From contig NZER01000479.1 of assembly GCA_002690445.1 (NCBI GenBank), positions 1 to 16,044 of the forward strand: DNA of 16,044 nt, written 5' to 3'. The translations under genes were made by a program, and so were the position numbers. Origin of the DNA: Candidatus Pacearchaeota archaeon. GTDB lineage: Archaea > Nanoarchaeota > Nanoarchaeia > Pacearchaeales > GW2011-AR1. A model generated the notes under the pieces. That model was given only the letters and a program-made list of their open reading frames with translations, did no database searches and was not told the origin of the DNA. Position 1 is the stretch's first letter; each line of letters begins with the position of its first letter. Below are positions 1 through 6,824 of this stretch, piece by piece.

Positions 1-423
1 ATCTAAATATAGTAGGATTCTGTGAGATTGAGCCTTATGCTCAGAAAGTTTTAAATAAGAATTTCCCTGGTGTGCCAGTTTATAAAGACATAAAGAAACT
101 AAATGGAAGACAATTCAAAGACATCGACCTCATTACATAGAAGAAACAGAATGTGGTTTGTTTCCTACCCCTCAGACAGTGGATCAGAACACACCAAGTA
201 TGGTAAAGGTGGGGAGAATACTAAACAAGCAGAAGTGGTATGTGAATGCAAGGGAAGTATTTTTGGCAATAAAGGGGAATTTCGAGAAAAAATACGCACC
301 ACCAAGTTTATACGAAAATGCAATGGGATACCCAATAGGATGGACAGAATTAAAGGATTAGGAAATGCTATAGTTCCACAAGTAGCTAAAATTATAATGG
401 AAAGGATTAAAAATGTCTTATAA
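1..423 (+). pseudogene. Decayed C5-cytosine DNA methyltransferase (5' end outside window)
   Basis: Remnant of a DNA (cytosine-5) methyltransferase, scattered over three reading frames. Frame 3 (3-140) encodes VGFCEIEPYAQKVL followed by KDI and DIDLI, matching the motif II-III region, and stops where the catalytic GGFPCQ loop (motif IV) should begin. Frame 1 around 133-171 encodes HRRNRMWFVSYPS, like motif VIII. Frame 2 (158-361) encodes PTPQTVDQ and, near its end, ENAMGYPIGWTEL, typical of the C-terminal part after the target-recognition region. Frame 1 resumes with GLGNAIVPQVAKIIMERI (motif X) and stops at 421-423. The catalytic PCQ and ENV motifs are absent, so this is an internally deleted and frameshifted relic rather than an enzyme. 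The 106-codon frame-1 reading from 103 mixes real and nonsense segments and is unlikely to be a functional protein. Assembly or read errors could explain the frameshifts but hardly the loss of the whole catalytic core. Confidence 0.75.
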
Positions 424-571
424 TGGAGAAAATAGTCCATTCTGGTGTCAAGAATGTAAGACTGATGAGGTACAAATAGGATGTCCATTCTGTTTGAAGG
501 GGAAAATTTTACAACTAAAAGAGGAAATAAAATTTTATAAAAATGAACTTGAACTTATAGGAGAAAAATAA
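413..571 (+). CDS. Small CxxC/CxxC zinc-ribbon-like protein (52 aa)
   Basis: A 52-residue protein of unknown function. Two CxxC pairs, at C12/C15 and C24/C27, are spaced like a small treble-clef or zinc-ribbon knuckle, so zinc binding is likely. The rest is a lysine/glutamate-rich helix (about residues 30-50) that could form a short coiled coil. The ATG at 413 has a good ribosome binding site, AAAGGA at 401-406, six bases upstream. It overlaps the end of the methyltransferase remnant, and its TAA shares one base with the ATG of the next gene, so the two small genes are probably translationally coupled. Position just before the helicase suggests a role in the early or DNA-metabolism part of the phage programme, but no function can be assigned. 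Short length leaves some doubt; the binding site, the cysteine pattern and the coupled junction support it. Confidence 0.7.
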   Translation: MSYNGENSPFWCQECKTDEVQIGCPFCLKGKILQLKEEIKFYKNELELIGEK

Positions 572-744
572 TGCCACTACCATTTTTTTGTGCAATATGT
601 GATAAGCCTATTAAACCATCAGTGGATAGGAAATATGTAACTATACATGATAAATGTATGGATGAATATTTAAATGCTTTTGAAATATCAAGTGCAGATG
701 AATACAATAAATCAACTACTACTAACAATAAAGATAACAAGTAA
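571..744 (+). CDS. Small CxxC-HxxC zinc-finger-like protein (57 aa)
   Basis: A 57-residue protein of unknown function. It has C7xxC10 and, fifteen residues later, H26xxC29, a plausible four-ligand zinc site of a kind common in tiny phage proteins. The C-terminal 15 residues are polar and low in complexity (Thr, Asn, Lys), probably disordered. The ATG overlaps the previous stop codon by one base, and AGGAG at 559-563 lies seven bases upstream. The gene ends eight bases before the helicase start, so the three genes probably form one transcription unit. It could be a regulator or an accessory DNA- or RNA-binding protein; this is inference from the zinc ligands and the neighbours only. Confidence 0.7.
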   Translation: MPLPFFCAICDKPIKPSVDRKYVTIHDKCMDEYLNAFEISSADEYNKSTTTNNKDNK

Positions 745-752
745 AGGAAATA

Positions 753-2087
753 ATGACAGAAATAAATATGCCCCCTTCATCGCAGGAGGCAGAAGATGCT
801 ATATTGGGGGCTATAATAGAATCCCCTTTACTTTTAGATGAGATAACTGCATACCTATCTAGTGACATATTTTATTATGAAAGAAGTAAGAGGTTATATT
901 TCATTTTAACAGAAATGCATAAAAATGGAGACCCTATAGATACAATTACAATAGTTGGCAGATTATCAACAACTGACAAAGTTAGTGGCGTAACTGCTCT
1001 TTATATTTCAGGTCTTAGGGATAGCTTTGGAACTCCTAGTCTCGCTAAGAGATATGCAATTCAGATTTATGAGAAACATTTACTTAGGGAGATTATATCC
1101 CAAACTAATGATATTTCTAAATCTGCCTATATGAACAATCAAGATGTGTATAATATTTTGGATGATGCACATTTTACAATAGGACAACTTATAAATATAA
1201 GACCAGGATTAACATTTGACATCGGTAGTGAATTGGATGAAACATTTGAAAACATATTATCTAGTGGTAAAAATATTATAAAAACAGGATTTAGTGGCAT
1301 TGATGAATTGTCAGGTGGAATGACTAGAGGTGAAATAACTGTCATTGGTGGAAGACCAGGACATGGAAAGACTACAACTATGCTTAATATGGTTAAGTCC
1401 TGTATAGATCAAGGACTAAAAGTTATAGTATTTAATAGAGAAATGACTAATATTGAGATGCTTAAAAAACTAATAGTGCTAGAATCGGGCAAATTATCTT
1501 ATTTGGATGTTAGGTTAGGGTATATAGACGATCTGTCCAAAATGGGCGAATTAGAGGCTACTAAGGAGGCTATAGGACTAAAGTATAGTGCAGATAAGTT
1601 TTCTATGTTTGATAATATGCCATCATTTGATGAATCTGCTGCGCAAGTTAAGAAATTTAAACCCGATGTTATATTTGATGATTATATTCAACTAATTGTT
1701 CCTGATAAAAAGATTATAGAAAGACGATTGCAGTTGGAAAAAATAGTAAATAGTTATAAATGGTTGGCTAAAAAACAGAAGTGTGCATGTGTTTTATTAT
1801 CTCAACTAAACAGAGGTTTGGAAACTAGGGGAGATGGAAGACCAAAATTATCTGACCTTGCTGAAAGTGGGGCGATAGAACAGGTAGCAGAAAATGTTCT
1901 ATTTGTATATTATGACCATAAGGTTAATATGAATAGGTCTAAGGAGGGCGAGAATGTAATAGAACTAATAGGTTCAAAGGTAAGATATGGTGTCTCAGGT
2001 TCAGTTAAACTTGGATATGAAGGAGACAAAGTAAAAATGTATAATTCAATAGAAGAATATAGGAGTAAAAAGTTAAATGACATCTAA
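753..2087 (+). CDS. Replicative DNA helicase, DnaB family
   Basis: Ring-shaped hexameric 5'-3' helicase that would unwind the phage replication fork and recruit primase. The 444 residues match the usual DnaB length. The N-terminal all-helical domain (about 6-145) opens with the typical PPSSQEAEDAILGAII. The RecA-like C-terminal domain starts near 176. It contains Walker A GRPGHGKTT (200-208), Walker B VIFDDY (306-311), the LLSQLNR motif (348-354), the LSDLAESGAIEQVAENVLF segment (366-384) and the SKVRYG segment (408-413) that carries the arginine finger in this family. All key residues look intact. The ATG at 753 has AAGGA immediately upstream. No separate primase or helicase loader is visible in the window, so it may rely on host proteins or on genes outside. 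Family assignment is firm; the specific role is inferred from family knowledge. Confidence 0.95.
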   Translation: MTEINMPPSSQEAEDAILGAIIESPLLLDEITAYLSSDIFYYERSKRLYFILTEMHKNGDPIDTITIVGRLSTTDKVSGVTALYISGLRDSFGTPSLAKRYAIQIYEKHLLREIISQTNDISKSAYMNNQDVYNILDDAHFTIGQLINIRPGLTFDIGSELDETFENILSSGKNIIKTGFSGIDELSGGMTRGEITVIGGRPGHGKTTTMLNMVKSCIDQGLKVIVFNREMTNIEMLKKLIVLESGKLSYLDVRLGYIDDLSKMGELEATKEAIGLKYSADKFSMFDNMPSFDESAAQVKKFKPDVIFDDYIQLIVPDKKIIERRLQLEKIVNSYKWLAKKQKCACVLLSQLNRGLETRGDGRPKLSDLAESGAIEQVAENVLFVYYDHKVNMNRSKEGENVIELIGSKVRYGVSGSVKLGYEGDKVKMYNSIEEYRSKKLNDI

Positions 2088-2646
2088 TGGAAACTTAAAA
2101 GACAAAGAATATAAAATGGACAATGAGATACACCCAAAAATCTTTATAGGGATAGACCCTGGAAAGAATGGTGGTGTAGCAGTTATAAATGAAGTGCCTG
2201 ACTTTGAGACAACAATAGCATTTAAATGTCCTGACTCGCCAAGAAATATGGCTTATGCACTTATGGCTACGATTCCTGAAAGGGTATCCTATGATAATGT
2301 GTTAGTAACTATAGAACATGTACATGCAATGCCAGGAAATGGGGTAGTCTCTATGTTCTCATTTGGGCAAAATCTAGGACATTGGGAAGGAATATTGGGA
2401 TCATTTGAATTAGAAGTAGAATATGCTGGTCCACGAACTTGGATGAATCATTATGATTGTAAGCCCAATATGGATAAAAAAGATAGAAAACGCTATTTAA
2501 GGGGTATTGCAGAGAATTTATTTCCTAATATTAAAATGACATTCAATATTAGTGATGCTCTACTTATAGCAAACTATAATAAGGAAATTTATTATAAGAA
2601 TCAAGTGGTTATGCAGGGAAGAAACCGTAAAAACTCCCCTGCATAG
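2077..2646 (+). CDS. RuvC-like Holliday junction resolvase
   Basis: Structure-specific endonuclease of the RNase H-like RuvC superfamily, expected to cut four-way junctions or branched replication intermediates before packaging. It is 189 residues, near the usual length. FIGIDPGKNGG (23-33) supplies the first catalytic aspartate (D27), VTIEH supplies glutamate E80, and ISDALLIA (158-165) supplies the last aspartate (D160). The fourth acidic ligand usual in the last motif is not obvious. The ATG at 2077 overlaps the helicase by 11 bases and has AGGAG at 2061-2065; a second ATG at 2116 would remove 13 poorly conserved residues and is a reasonable alternative start. The helicase-resolvase pairing is common in phage replication modules. 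The last codons lie just before the convergent terminator. Confidence 0.85.
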   Translation: MTSNGNLKDKEYKMDNEIHPKIFIGIDPGKNGGVAVINEVPDFETTIAFKCPDSPRNMAYALMATIPERVSYDNVLVTIEHVHAMPGNGVVSMFSFGQNLGHWEGILGSFELEVEYAGPRTWMNHYDCKPNMDKKDRKRYLRGIAENLFPNIKMTFNISDALLIANYNKEIYYKNQVVMQGRNRKNSPA

Positions 2647-2651
2647 CACAA

Positions 2652-2679
2652 AGGGGGGTGTGGGTTACCACACCTCCCT
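2652..2679. terminator. Bidirectional intrinsic terminator between convergent operons
   Basis: A 12-pair stem (2652-2663 with 2668-2679, one G-U pair) closes a four-base loop GTTA. On the + strand it is followed by AATCTTAATTTTTAT, a U-rich tail suited to intrinsic termination of the helicase-resolvase transcript. On the - strand only a weak TTT follows, so termination of the tail operon may be less efficient. The stop codon of the last tail gene (2665-2667) lies in the loop, and half of the stem is made from that gene's final codons. Confidence 0.7.
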
Positions 2680-3627
2680 AATCTTAATTTTTATATCATA
2701 GATATTTTTAGAAACCTGAGAAAATTTAAAAGAGTTCATATCAAATTTTGCTATTGCCCAGCCATCAATATTATTGTTAGCATTATCCGGCTGAAAAATG
2801 AAAGGCAGTTGCCCACCATTGGTTTTGTGGATAACTTGAGAATAGAATGTATCTTCATTAAGTAAAGTATTATCTGTAGCATTCATTTCATCATTCCATG
2901 TAGTGCCATCTGGACTAATTGTTTCATAATTTGCTAAAGAACTTACATCAGGAAACATATCACTATCCCGAAGATATGAAAACGATAAATCCCAACTCCT
3001 TCTGCCACTACGAGAAAGTGCTTGATTAGTTGGAGTTCCCTCATATAATTCCCATGCTCCTGCATCCCCCCACATAGCAGGTTTTGTATATTTATGATTA
3101 ACTAAATCAGCACCACCTTTTGTGCGAATACGCTTCACCCCATCCATCTCTCGGCTCATTGTTAATTTTAATTCAGGAGAATGGGGCATATCGTAGTAAG
3201 TGCCTATTATTACTGAACCGATATAGGAGGATTCTGCATAAACCAAATTAAAGGAATCTACATTTGGTGCATCTACTCCATAGCCGGAAAATGTTGCAAT
3301 AGAAAATCCATTATAATCTGGATGAAGATGATCAGTTGAACCCCCACTACTATTAACAACATTACTTAATACTATTGCAGTTTCCCCTGAATTTAAGTAT
3401 GCGTAATTCTCCCATATCGGAAGGTCATGCCCAAGTATAGCCATAAAACCATTATCCGTCATGGCAGTCAAAGACAAGCTATGAGGTGTATTTATTAATC
3501 CATTTCCAACTGGATCAACAGGTAATGTTCTGAAAAGATTATCTAATCCGGTTGAATAACCAACCGAATCTAACCACTCCAACATATTTACATAGAATCT
3601 TGGAGTTGCTACATTTTGATAAGCCAT
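2665..3627 (-). CDS. Putative tail fibre / receptor-binding protein, paralog 3 (320 aa, minimal form)
   Basis: Shortest of three tandem paralogs and the last gene of the late operon. It has the shared N-terminus (MAYQN, then TPRFYV), the AILGHDL motif (63-69), the segment IGTYYDMPHSP (141-151), WGDAGAWEL (186-194), SRSGRRSWDLSFSY (205-218) and the shared C-terminal block from FYSQVIHKT to REVW (261-320). Unlike its siblings it has no dockerin and only a short 35-40 residue link between the two scaffold halves, so it probably represents the basic fold. Proteins with an ILGHN-like motif behind tail hub genes are common in marine phages and are usually called tail fibre or virion proteins; I know of no solved function. 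A strong ribosome binding site, GAGGAGGT at 3635-3642, lies inside the last codons of the previous gene. Receptor binding is inferred from position and diversification. Confidence 0.7.
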   Translation of the reverse strand: MAYQNVATPRFYVNMLEWLDSVGYSTGLDNLFRTLPVDPVGNGLINTPHSLSLTAMTDNGFMAILGHDLPIWENYAYLNSGETAIVLSNVVNSSGGSTDHLHPDYNGFSIATFSGYGVDAPNVDSFNLVYAESSYIGSVIIGTYYDMPHSPELKLTMSREMDGVKRIRTKGGADLVNHKYTKPAMWGDAGAWELYEGTPTNQALSRSGRRSWDLSFSYLRDSDMFPDVSSLANYETISPDGTTWNDEMNATDNTLLNEDTFYSQVIHKTNGGQLPFIFQPDNANNNIDGWAIAKFDMNSFKFSQVSKNIYDIKIKIREVW

Positions 3628-5010
3628 TTACCAAACCTCCTCAAGAGAGAGTGAAATATCATATACATTAAATGCACTCTGAGTAGCCTTTAAGCTGTTA
3701 TCTTTAAATTTACAAATAGCAAATTGGTCGGGGTTATTGTTGGATGAATCAGGCTGGAATATAAATGGAAGTGTTCCACCTAAAGTCTTATGCCAAACCT
3801 GTGAGAAAAAATTAATATCTGTTAGGAGGTTGTAATTAAAACCTTCATCAATTCCCGTAATATCCGTTCCAGTCTCTATGAATATATCTGATACAGTAAA
3901 TAATGAACTTTCTTCACCATAATAATGTAAAAAAACAAGAGATGATGTTGTGTCTGTATCATTTGCTGTAAATATAAATTCATTGCTACCATCTATAGCC
4001 CTTTGTGCCCCTTCAACAGTTATAGACTGTCCTCCTACTGAATGTTTTAAGTCAATATCGGGGGCAATCCCTGAAGGAAAGCTAGAAAGATCAAGGGATA
4101 GATTAAAAGTAACCCTATATAACACTCCTGAAATAATATTGATAGTAGCAGCTGTGCCTGCCGTTGAACCACCAGGTGCTTGGTGGTGAAATGCATGGAA
4201 TCCTGTTCTCGATACCTCATCAAAGGTTTCATATCCATTAGCAGTCGGTGTAAAACAATCACCAGTCCATGCTACTTCTACCCATCCAACAGTATAATCA
4301 CTTGTCTCTAATCCTGTAAATGTGTTTATTGTTTTAGATAGCATTTGATTAGAACCGAATAAATCTCCATCATCTACATAGCTAAATTTTAAATCCCAAG
4401 TTCTTCTCCCACTTTTTGCTAAAGATGGATTGCTATCCCCAAGTTCCCATGCTCCTAAGTCTCCCCACTTTGGAGGTTTACTCCACATTGTATTGCTCAT
4501 AGAACTACCACTATCAGTAGTAAATGTTTTTGTGCCATCGTATTCTCTACTTATAGTGAGGGAAAGATCTGGGGCATTTGGCATCTCATAATATGTGCCT
4601 ATAATTGCTGACCCAATATTACCAACAGGGGAAGCACCTGTCCCAAATATAAGATATAAATATGACTGATCAGTTCCATTGAATGTTGATATGCTAAAAC
4701 CATCATATCCAGAAGTAGTAGTTCCATTTACAACATTTGACAAATCAATGTTATTAGCTTCCGGATCAACAAGTTCATAATCGACATTGTTAGTATGTAA
4801 ACTATGTCCAAGTACAGCAATAAAAGAATAATTACCAAGAAATGTAACTGGAAAATAATATGTAATATAGCCTATAGGGGAATTATTTACAAAAACAGGA
4901 AGCAATCTGTGTAGGTCGCTTGGATTAAAATCCAGAGGATAATTAATAGTCTCCAAGAATCCAAACGAATCAATATAAAATTTTGGTGTGCCTACATTCT
5001 GATAAGCCAT
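3628..5010 (-). CDS. Putative tail fibre / receptor-binding protein, paralog 2 (460 aa)
   Basis: Middle copy of the tandem paralogs. The N-terminal scaffold (1-225) carries MAYQN, AVLGHSL (65-71), IGTYYEMPNAP (137-147), PPKWGDLGAWEL (179-190) and GRRTWDLKFSY (201-211). The C-terminal scaffold (about 395-460) runs from LLTDINFFSQVWHKTLGG to LEEVW. Between them, about 230-392 is an extra beta-rich, glycine- and threonine-rich module absent from the 320-residue copy. It resembles a jelly-roll or carbohydrate-binding type module, but I cannot name the family. Where the 604-residue copy has a dockerin, this copy has only a six-residue link (GDSNPS, 191-196). Start and stop codons overlap the previous gene by one base; the SD-like GAGGAA lies in that gene's last codons. 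The role in host recognition is inferred. Confidence 0.7.
   Translation of the reverse strand: MAYQNVGTPKFYIDSFGFLETINYPLDFNPSDLHRLLPVFVNNSPIGYITYYFPVTFLGNYSFIAVLGHSLHTNNVDYELVDPEANNIDLSNVVNGTTTSGYDGFSISTFNGTDQSYLYLIFGTGASPVGNIGSAIIGTYYEMPNAPDLSLTISREYDGTKTFTTDSGSSMSNTMWSKPPKWGDLGAWELGDSNPSLAKSGRRTWDLKFSYVDDGDLFGSNQMLSKTINTFTGLETSDYTVGWVEVAWTGDCFTPTANGYETFDEVSRTGFHAFHHQAPGGSTAGTAATINIISGVLYRVTFNLSLDLSSFPSGIAPDIDLKHSVGGQSITVEGAQRAIDGSNEFIFTANDTDTTSSLVFLHYYGEESSLFTVSDIFIETGTDITGIDEGFNYNLLTDINFFSQVWHKTLGGTLPFIFQPDSSNNNPDQFAICKFKDNSLKATQSAFNVYDISLSLEEVW
3635..3642 (-). promoter_or_regulatory. Ribosome binding site embedded in the upstream gene's last codons
   Basis: GAGGAGGT, seven bases before the ATG at 3627, is formed by the codons for Glu-Glu-Val of the preceding protein's terminal EEVW. 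It is the strongest Shine-Dalgarno match in the paralog cluster and suggests coupled translation. The equivalent site before the 460-residue gene is weaker (GAGGAAGT, 5017-5024). Confidence 0.75.
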
Positions 5011-6824
5011 TACCAGACTTCCTCTATTTTTAAGGAAATATCATATACATTATGAGCAGATTGAGTAGCCTTCAAACTATTAGGATCAAATTTTGCTATA
5101 GCGAACTGGTCGGGATTGTTGTTAGAATTATCCGGTTGAAATATAAATGGTAATGTGCCACCGAGAGTTTTATGCCATACTTGAGAGAAAAAATTATCAT
5201 TAGTTAAAAGGTTCTCTTTAAAAAGAGTTGTCATGTTAGTGGTAGTTAGTTCAAATTTGTCTAAAATCATAGAATCACCAACATCGGTAATACTATTGTA
5301 TTGGTGTATTGTTAAAGAGAACTCACTATTAATAGGAGTATCTTCCATGACTCTAAATGGTATTTCAAAAGAATACCATTCATCTTGGGTCGGAGTAAAT
5401 CGACATTCTGAATCACCCCACTCACCATCTTCCCAAAATTCTGGGTGAGGAACACCATCAATCCCTCGAATCCTCACCCTCATTTCTTTAGTGATATTGC
5501 GATAAACTTTAAATGAAATGTTATAAATAACACCTGCATCAAGAGCAAGATAATGATCGGAATGTCTTTCTAAGCCCCAGCTACCACTCCCAGAATAACC
5601 ATATGTTTGTACAATTTTTTGAGCCTTGCTACCAGAATATACATTAGAAGTTTCCTCTGTAAATACTTGTCTTGTGTAAAACCCTTCATACCACCAATCT
5701 TCTGCTACAAAATCACCAGATTGAACCTCTATAAAATCTCCTTCAAAATCGCCATTAGTTAATGTTTCTACAGGAATTTGAGATTCTTCTAAATATGAAT
5801 CATCAAGTCCATATCCTGCACTTGAACTTATATCAAAATGTTGAGACAACATTTGGTTAGAACCAAACAAATCACTATCATCTATATAACTGAACTTCAA
5901 ATCCCAAGACCTTCTACTACTGCGTGATAATGATTGTGGGGCAACTTCTAGATGATCTTCTCTCCCCCCACTTAATATTATATTTATCAATGCAATAATA
6001 TCTAATATATTAATAAGTTCATCTCCAGTTAAATCTCCAGCAGGGAAATCTTCAGCTGATCCTTCGGATAATATTATATTTACCAATGCCACAACATCAA
6101 GTACATTAATGCCTCCATCTGCGTTTATATCGCCTAATAGAATATCGGGTTCAGGTTCCTCTATATCAATCTTTAATAATTCCCATGCCCCCAGATTGCC
6201 CCATTTCGGAGGCTTATCTTGCATTAAATTTGACATAGAACTTCCATTATGGGTAGTAAATTCCTTTATTCCCCCATATTCTCGGCTCATAGTAAGTGAA
6301 AGATTGGGGGCGTTTGTCATATCATAATAATTTCCATGAGAGATACATCCAATATTAAAATCTGTAAGATAACCATCAGTTTCATTGCTGGGATCAAATC
6401 CAAATCCAATCGTAGAGCCTGTATTGTCAAAATTATAGCCTAAAGTAAAGCCATTATAAGGTGAAAAAGTATCAGGAGAAAAATTTATTCTATAATCTGG
6501 ATACTGATTCGGGGCACTATCCAAAGCAAATGTTATTTTTGCTTGGGCAGATGCCGAACTATGCCCCAATATAGCAATATATGATTTCCATTTATTGTCT
6601 GATGTCATTATAGGAGGGGCAGCCACATAATCTACAAAAGCGTATGGTATTCCTCCACCAGCATAATCTACTATATTAGATTGAGAAGGGTTTAATCCTA
6701 TTAAGGCTGATTCGGAAGAAATAATACCTCCACCCCCTCCTGTATAATATTCTAAGCCTAAAGTTTTTAGCCATAATAAATGATCTACAAAAAACCGAGG
6801 TGTGCCTATATTTTGATAAGCCAT
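5010..6824 (-). CDS. Putative tail fibre / receptor-binding protein, paralog 1, with inserted dockerin (604 aa)
   Basis: Longest and first of the three paralogs. The scaffold starts with MAYQN and TPRFFVDHLLWL, followed by a five-glycine run (29-33), AILGHSS (84-90), YYDMTNAPNLSLTMS (166-180) and PPKWGNLGAWEL (205-216). A dockerin type I domain (231-285) is then inserted; the scaffold resumes at SRSSRRSWDLKFSY (300-313). A second insertion (about 353-530) begins LTNGDFEGDF and contains NVYSGSKAQKI, the style of CBM4/9-like jelly-roll carbohydrate-binding modules. The shared C-terminal block (about 538-604) ends IEEVW. The protein thus carries two potential binding modules on a virion scaffold, consistent with a receptor-binding or adhesion role; that role is inference. 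The ATG overlaps the previous stop by one base; the upstream AGGGA is weak, suggesting coupling to the preceding gene. Confidence 0.75.
   Translation of the reverse strand: MAYQNIGTPRFFVDHLLWLKTLGLEYYTGGGGGIISSESALIGLNPSQSNIVDYAGGGIPYAFVDYVAAPPIMTSDNKWKSYIAILGHSSASAQAKITFALDSAPNQYPDYRINFSPDTFSPYNGFTLGYNFDNTGSTIGFGFDPSNETDGYLTDFNIGCISHGNYYDMTNAPNLSLTMSREYGGIKEFTTHNGSSMSNLMQDKPPKWGNLGAWELLKIDIEEPEPDILLGDINADGGINVLDVVALVNIILSEGSAEDFPAGDLTGDELINILDIIALINIILSGGREDHLEVAPQSLSRSSRRSWDLKFSYIDDSDLFGSNQMLSQHFDISSSAGYGLDDSYLEESQIPVETLTNGDFEGDFIEVQSGDFVAEDWWYEGFYTRQVFTEETSNVYSGSKAQKIVQTYGYSGSGSWGLERHSDHYLALDAGVIYNISFKVYRNITKEMRVRIRGIDGVPHPEFWEDGEWGDSECRFTPTQDEWYSFEIPFRVMEDTPINSEFSLTIHQYNSITDVGDSMILDKFELTTTNMTTLFKENLLTNDNFFSQVWHKTLGGTLPFIFQPDNSNNNPDQFAIAKFDPNSLKATQSAHNVYDISLKIEEVW
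5235..5768 (-). other. Jelly-roll / CBM4_9-like module in the 604-aa protein
   Basis: Residues about 353-530 start with LTNGDFEGDF and include SGSKAQKIV, LDAGVIYNISFKVY and DEWYSFEIPF, in the order typical of CBM4/9-like galactose-binding-fold modules, with many aromatic residues that could contact sugars. The assignment rests on pattern only. The equivalent slot in the 460-residue paralog holds a different beta-rich module and in the 320-residue paralog almost nothing. Confidence 0.5.
5970..6134 (-). other. Dockerin type I domain inside the 604-aa tail protein
   Basis: Two EF-hand-like repeats. The first, residues 231-252, has GDINADGGINVLD with calcium ligands D232, N234, D236, N240 and D243, followed by a helix VVALVNIIL. 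The second, residues 263-284, has GDLTGDELINILD with D264, T266, D268, N272 and D275. Both keep the 1-3-5-9-12 ligand spacing. Dockerins bind cohesin domains in a calcium-dependent way. The flanking sequence lines up with the siblings, showing a clean loop insertion. Confidence 0.9.

Larger units (their letters stand above)
2665..6824 (-). repeat. Tandem array of three paralogous genes
   Basis: Three adjacent genes in the same orientation encode proteins with the same N-terminal (MAYQN...TPRF/KF) and C-terminal (FQPD, NNN, then VYDI or IYDI, ending EVW) blocks and the same junction signature GGCTTATCAAAAT just after each start. Divergence is high enough that long exact DNA repeats are not seen, so the duplications are not recent. 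Length differences of 320, 460 and 604 residues come from inserted modules. Confidence 0.85.

Noticed and set aside
103..423. A 106-codon open frame as an independent gene
   Set aside because: It joins methyltransferase motif VIII and motif X fragments through a segment whose true reading is in another frame; better read as part of the pseudogene.
2611..2644. Hairpin ATGCAGGG / CCCTGCAT as a terminator
   Set aside because: The loop is 18 bases and no U-rich run follows; the adjacent hairpin at 2652-2679 is much stronger.
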